A stretch of DNA of 22,896 nt, taken from positions 59,665-82,560 of the forward strand of contig ML977059.1 of NCBI GenBank assembly GCA_010015675.1, given 5' to 3'. Below are positions 19,089-22,896 of the stretch, piece by piece (positions within the stretch are counted from its first letter, which is position 1; every line of letters starts with the position of its first letter). The translations under genes and the position numbers were made by a program. The stretch is from Byssothecium circinans (lineage: Eukaryota > Ascomycota > Dothideomycetes > Pleosporales > Massarinaceae). The notes under the pieces were generated by a model. That model was not told the DNA's origin, made no database searches, and saw only the letters and a list, made by a program, of their open reading frames with translations.

Positions 19089-19755
19089 ATGGCGGAAACA
19101 CTCTGCGGCGTATGTCATACTGCACAGAAGAAATACAAATGCCCAACCTGTGCGCTGCCTTAGTATGTTTGGATCACTCTCACATCCCTCCAAGGCATGA
19201 ATTAACGCCAAAAGCTGTTCGATACCCTGCTTCAAACTACACAAGCCAACACACGCCAATGAGACCCCCACACCCGCACCGACAGTGCCACCAGAACCCG
19301 ATATCCCCAAGCCTCTGCCCCCGAAACCTCTCCCGAAATATCTTCAGAGCACACGCGACTTCTCGCTTATAGCCACGAATCCAAAGTACGAAAATCTACT
19401 CAAGATGCATCCATCATTACTTCCGACATTACAGAAGGTCTATGCGAAGACGATAGAGCCATATCCTGAGGAGGTGAATAGACGAGGGGGATATCGAGGG
19501 CGGGGCTTTGGTGGGAGGGGAAGGGGGAGAGGGCGAGGTGGATGGCATGGGAACAGAGACGAAGTGCGAAAATGGACAGAGAAAAAAGGTGACGCGGATG
19601 CTATGAGGTTAATGAAGAAGATACGGGAGGGTGAGAACGGGGATGACGAGATGGCGGCCTTGTCCGAGTTTGTGAGGCTTGTGCAGGAAGTTCCCACGAG
19701 CAAAGATATGGGGAACACTGGTATTAGGAGAGGAGGTGATCTGCATATTGTGTGA
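19089..19755 (+). CDS. HIT zinc-finger protein, Hit1/ZNHIT3-like, with RGG box
   Basis: Two exons (19089-19162, 19215-19755) are joined over a 52-nt intron (donor GTATGT, acceptor AAAAG) giving 204 aa; the intron splits the Tyr codon of LPYC. Residues 6-38 form a complete zf-HIT module: C6, C9, C18, C21, C26, C30, H34, H38. A Pro-rich linker (PTPAPTVPPEPDIPKPLPP) follows, then a helical part (NPKYENLLKMHPSLLPTLQKVY) and an Arg/Gly-rich box near residues 113-132 (RGGYRGRGFGGRGRGRGRGG), expected to bind RNA and be methylated. HIT-finger proteins of this size act in box C/D snoRNP assembly (yeast Hit1, human ZNHIT3); other HIT fingers serve chromatin remodellers, so that role is an inference. 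The RGG box is not part of the core family. The promoter is interrupted by a transposon 112 bp upstream. Confidence 0.85.
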
Positions 19756-20868
19756 ATTGGCTGTATGACTATGGCAGGACGATTGAGATGCTTATGTTGG
19801 AGATTGCGAATTGCGAGGTACGTGCGTATTTGAACATGGTTTCATAAAGAGTAACTAAGCGAGTGACTGGTATAGGACGAAACCAAAAGATATCCACCCA
19901 TCCCCGCATCATCCTCGAACATCTTGGACGCCGCATCGCCTAAGCTCGATCACATCAACACCGTGCAATTACAAAGCCTTAACAACAGTTTCTTCTACAA
20001 CATGAAGATTTTTATGCATGCACTTGAACTTGTCACCTTCATTGGCAGGGTCGAATACGTGGTTATCAATCTGCTTATCGTGGAGAGTCACATTACGAGG
20101 AACGACTTGGAAGATCGAATGGCCAATGTTGTCTTCACCATCAATGTTCAATCTCACGGCCGGAGCTAGCGAGGTGTCGTCTCTGAATCTGTTCGGTGCT
20201 ACGTTTCGCGGAGTTCTCATCCGAGTCGTCCTCGGAAACATTGCTGGCTGGAGCACTCGGCTGCTTGCCTAGCTGCTGGGTATTTGGTAGCTCCCTTTTA
20301 AGCGTTAGGTAATGTGACTAAGCAGCCGCGTGTCGTAAAGTCAATAAAGTCTATAATTAATAATCTACATGACGGAATGGTACGGCGCCTATTAATCCGG
20401 GGAAGCCAACCTTCACCTTCACCCTCACCCTCACTGTCGACCTCAGTGGCATTACTCTTACGCCTTGGAGTTATATTCGAAGTGCTGTTGCTATCGCCAT
20501 TCCACACCTTTTCGTAACTCAGTGGCTTGCAAAGGTACGCTTTACAGTTTGATGATCGGGGCAGTAGCTGGGGCCTGCAAGGCTAATAATTGTTTCCTCT
20601 CGCTTGGTGAAGTCCAAGGGTGTGTTGTCGGGTGGCGATGATCCTGACGCAAACGGCTATGTACAGCAATACATGTTGAGCCTTCGAGTGAGTTGACGCT
20701 GTTACCTTGAAGCGGGTCGGCACAGTGGCTAATCAGTGCTCGATATATGTCCAACATTGTAGTGCAGGGTTTTATGGCCCGCTTAAGAAGTCTCTTTTGA
20801 AGATCTCCTAAGTGGGGTAGCAGGTCGTAAAGAGTGTTACAAGAAGATCAGATTTTACGGAGAACAAG
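19756..20868. other. gene-poor stretch between the HIT gene and the second transposon
   Basis: Apart from the weak minus-strand frame at 19969-20241, this 1.1 kb shows only short frames. A CCCTCA/CCTTCA-type hexamer run lies near 20411-20436. A minus-strand ATG at 20757 opens MLDIYRALISHCADPLQ before a possible donor, which may be the start of a lost gene, but I could not join it to anything convincing. The TA-rich patch at about 20335-20365 resembles the RIP-mutated DNA further left, though it is too short to judge. Confidence 0.35.
19969..20241 (-). CDS. possible small hypothetical protein, 90 aa
   Basis: Frame from ATG 20241 to TAA at 19971-19969. The stretch APAVRLNIDGEDNIGHSIFQ and on to ANEGDKFKCMHKNLHVVEE has C-biased third positions (GAC, AAC, GGC, TTC, CAC), which looks coding, but I recognise no family. 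An overlapping second frame across the first third (QQLGKQPSAPASNVSEDDSD) is also coding-like, so the locus could be a frameshifted remnant or a two-exon gene with the 5' part in that frame. Weak on its own. Confidence 0.3.
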   Translation of the reverse strand: MFPRTTRMRTPRNVAPNRFRDDTSLAPAVRLNIDGEDNIGHSIFQVVPRNVTLHDKQIDNHVFDPANEGDKFKCMHKNLHVVEETVVKAL

Positions 20869-21028
20869 TTAATCGGTCAAATCATCCACAAGAACTGTTG
20901 CACCTATCACCGCAGGTGCTACGGCGCTGTCCGTCCAGTCACGGCGGACAAAAAGCGCTCTGAAGATATCCAGAACTCCCAGAATCTCCAGTACTCGCCC
21001 CACGCGCCAAGTCGGAGACTTGGCCCTA
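20869..21028 (-). pseudogene. possible 3' gene fragment cut by the 1.83-kb transposon
   Basis: Reading minus from the TA at the transposon edge, a frame runs about 50 codons (KSPTWRVGRVLEILGVLDIF and on to VLVDDLTD) to TAA 20871-20869. It has ordinary amino-acid composition with hydrophobic alternation, unlike random sequence, and it has no start codon of its own outside the element. If real, the upstream part of the gene lies beyond the transposons to the right of this window. The family is not recognised. A chance open frame remains quite possible. Confidence 0.3.
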
Positions 21029-21070
21029 CCCAGACCAACGTGAAACCCCACTCCAACGTGAATTTGTATA
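21029..21070. repeat. left terminal inverted repeat of the 1.83-kb element
   Basis: Forty-two bp pairing with 22817-22858 at 37 positions. Two of the five mismatches are C versus T in the aligned strands. It contains the direct repeat CCAACGTGAA twice. Confidence 0.9.
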
Positions 21071-21157
21071 GAGACGAGGTATTTGACCGGTCATAACGCA
21101 GCACAAACGCGTACCAATAGAGGTGAAATTTGAGGCAGTGATTGTACGTATTAAGCT

Positions 21158-22774
21158 CTATACTGAAGCGTTTTCTGGAGTTGTTAGCTGCCTTTGTGAG
21201 GCTTCTGCAGCCTCTTGGGCAGCCTTTTTGAACTCGCGAGCCGCCTTTCTCCCAGCCGCCTTTGCCTCTTGCTCAACGCGGGCGTCTACCGCTGCTCTCG
21301 CCTTTTTAACAGTAATAACGCCTCCCTTTTGTACTACTTTCCCACTGTTGTTTTGGCGCTTTAGGCGGGCGGCTACAGCTGCTTGCATGGTTGAAAGGTC
21401 GCTCTCTACAAGCTCTTTAGCAGAAGCAAAAGCAGAGGACGCCTTCATGTATTTGACCGTTGTTTTAAAGTCCAAATTGCCCACTAATATACGCGTACGC
21501 ATACGGCTTTCAAGCCGTTTAAAAGAGCGTATTGTCTTTGGTGTTGTGATCGCGTTATTAGGTTCTAGAGGAGGAGGAGTAACTGGGTCGCGCTCTTGAT
21601 TTCGACGCTGTAGCTTCTAGTATACGTACTTAGGATTGTATGGGAATAGGCCAGCTTTCTCCCAGGCGTGTAGTACTGTATTTGGCTTGAAAGTAGCAGC
21701 GCGTATTGAGTGGAGAGAGTGGAGAAATTCAACTTTGTTGAAGTCAGTACAGCCCGTACGCGTCGCAGCCTCAACGGCCTTTTTGTGATTCTGCTTGAAC
21801 GGTTGAAAAACCACCACATCAAGCGGCTGTAGGTTATGGCTCGTATGAGGTGGTAGAGAGAAGCAAATAATCTTCTCTTTGTCACAGTAATTAACGAAGT
21901 CGTACGTGAGGTGGCTACCGTAGCCGTCGAAGAGTAGTAGTCGATACACGCCTTTTTGACGCGCTTTACTGTACTGGTTGAAGTGGTATAGCCACTCAAT
22001 TGATAGCGTATCGTTTAAGTAGCCAGAAGCCAACGTAGCCATAAGGTAGTTATCTGGTAGCGCATTGTCGATATACCATTTATGTAGGTGTTGTATGCCT
22101 TGCAGGATAACTAGAGGTGGTAACGTATACCCATCACCCGATATAGTCTCTATAGAAGTCGCGAAATCACGACTAGTATCGGACGCAGAGAGCTGAGGCT
22201 TCTCGTAGTCCATAGTAATGATCCATTGCTGGCCTCCAGTACCTATGCGAAAGCCTGTTTCATCCATATTGTATGTATCCGTACGGGTAATCCCATAGGT
22301 ATCTATGGCCTCTTTGAAGTCGCGAAAGTGTCGCTCATACACCTGTTGTTCGTCCTGCGCTATTCGATCAATATCCTTTGCCTTTTGCTTCACCCGACGG
22401 CAGTCAGGATTGCGTTGTATCCATCGCGTTGCCCAGTTGTGACCAAGTTGAGGCGCGCTGCCATCAGGCGCGTCGATATCGAGGATACGCTGGGCGGCAT
22501 GTATGAGCTGAGGAACGAGGCAGGGCACTCCAATAGTGTCGCAGCGTTGAATATAGAGCTTGAGGGCCATCTCCTGTATAGGATTAAGTCGTTGCGATGG
22601 ACCAGGCCGGTCCTGTCGTGAAATACGACCTTGGTAGCGTGCCTCAAGGCGTGAACGCGGTATATGCCACTCACGCGCAAGGGCACTAATATTGGGCTTT
22701 TTATCAGCGGGTAAATTTTGTAGGCATTGTGAGATGCGGCTTTCAATTTCTGCATAAGAGCCGTAGTAAACCAT
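21158..22774 (-). pseudogene. Fot1-family DD35D transposase with one in-frame TAG
   Basis: Starting at ATG 22774 the frame is open for 385 codons, meets one TAG (21619-21617, after KYVY), then continues in the same frame to a final stop at 21158: 539 codons in all, the usual Fot1 length. The N-terminal half has the psq-type HTH (ISALAREWHIPRSRLEARYQ) and the CENP-B-like HTH. The catalytic triad is legible and intact: D171 in YNMDETGFRIG, D283 in LLLFDGYGSH and D319 in NLQPLDVVVF, with 35 residues between the last two (DD35D). The tail after the TAG is Lys/Ala-rich and helical. The TAG falls after the catalytic core, so a shortened protein retaining all catalytic residues could still be made; whether it is functional is unknown. 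Confidence 0.85.
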
Positions 22775-22816
22775 TGCGTTGTGGTGGTTGTGGTTTAATA
22801 TTGAAAAAAAAGCGTG

Positions 22817-22858
22817 TATGAAAATTCACGTTGGTATGGGATTTCACGTTGGTCTGGG
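22817..22858. repeat. right terminal inverted repeat of the 1.83-kb element
   Basis: Inverse partner of 21029-21070, ending GGTCTGGG before TA at 22859-22860. The transposase ATG (22774) lies 43 bp inside this end. Confidence 0.9.
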
Positions 22859-22860
22859 TA

Positions 22861-22896
22861 ACGTATCCGTGCGCGTAATGCGCGGATTCGCGTGAT
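22861..22896. mobile_element. terminus of a further pogo-like element (runs off right edge)
   Basis: Directly after TA 22859-22860 the sequence ACGTATCCGTGCGCGTAATG and on matches the end of the 2.1-kb element at 24 of the first 29 positions, including CGGATTC at the same distance. It is therefore best read as the start of a related but distinct element extending beyond the window. Only 36 bp are visible, so its length and coding content are unknown. Confidence 0.7.

Larger units (their letters stand above)
21029..22858 (-). mobile_element. complete Fot1-like element, 1830 bp
   Basis: The ends are 42-bp inverted repeats (21029-21070 and 22817-22858) identical at 37 positions and starting CCCAGACCAACGTGAAA. 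They are flanked by TA on both sides (21027-21028 and 22859-22860). Each end contains two direct copies of CCAACGTGAA, 18 bp apart, likely transposase-binding sites. The length and the single minus-strand transposase frame match the Fot1 group (about 1.9 kb). Composition is normal, so the copy is much less damaged than the one at 16868. The right TA is shared with the start of another element. Confidence 0.95.

Noticed and set aside
20542..20757. 71-codon minus-strand frame starting MLDIYRALISH
   Set aside because: Only the first 17 residues look protein-like; no acceptor gives a convincing continuation.
2273..22896. A biosynthetic or defence gene cluster
   Set aside because: The neighbours are unrelated housekeeping functions with no PKS/NRPS, P450, transporter or NLR-type genes.

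Overview
The window is nuclear DNA of a filamentous ascomycete (Pezizomycotina). Genes on both strands carry many short (about 45-165 nt) introns with GTAAGT/GTGAGT-type donors and CTRAY-type branch points, including one perfect TACTAAC. There is a CFEM/GPI cell-wall type protein, a stand-alone anthranilate synthase component I, a fungal-style UreG, and Fot1/pogo transposons, one of which is saturated with C-to-T and G-to-A changes typical of repeat-induced point mutation (RIP). I cannot assign genus or species. All gene models are read by eye, with introns joined so that the reading frame and family motifs are continuous.

Layout. 1-358: end of a Fot1/pogo-like element running off the left edge. 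363-1060 (-): two-exon gene for an unrecognised helical protein whose stop codon lies a few bases from that element. 2273-3183 (-): four-exon CFEM protein. 4299-6413 (-): nine-exon trpE with an inverted-repeat insertion in one intron. 6827-7876 (+): unknown coiled-coil protein, divergent from trpE. 7877-9766: no supported gene. 9767-10717 (+): two-exon protein with a Pro/Gln-rich N-terminus and two hydrophobic segments. 10718-12488: no supported gene, but an 11-copy heptanucleotide tandem repeat. 12489-13683 (-): two-exon protein with zinc-finger-like Cys/His clusters. 14719-15676 (+): three-exon ureG, convergent with 15849-16769 (-): three-exon cox11. 16868-18976: complete 2.1-kb pogo-like element with perfect 48-bp inverted repeats and a full-length transposase frame ruined by more than 30 stop codons. 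19089-19755 (+): two-exon HIT zinc-finger gene. 19756-20868: sparse, one weak small ORF. 20869-21028 (-): possible gene remnant cut by the next transposon. 21029-22858: complete 1.83-kb Fot1-like element whose transposase has one in-frame TAG. 22861-end: terminus of yet another element related to the 2.1-kb one.

The host genes are ordinary metabolism and housekeeping (tryptophan synthesis, urease activation, cytochrome oxidase assembly, probably snoRNP assembly) and form no evident cluster. The distinctive content is the transposon record. Four Fot1/pogo-type elements in at least three terminal-repeat families occur at different stages of decay. One sits exactly in the short shared promoter of cox11 and the HIT-finger gene, and two abut through a single TA. 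I found no convincing new multi-gene system.
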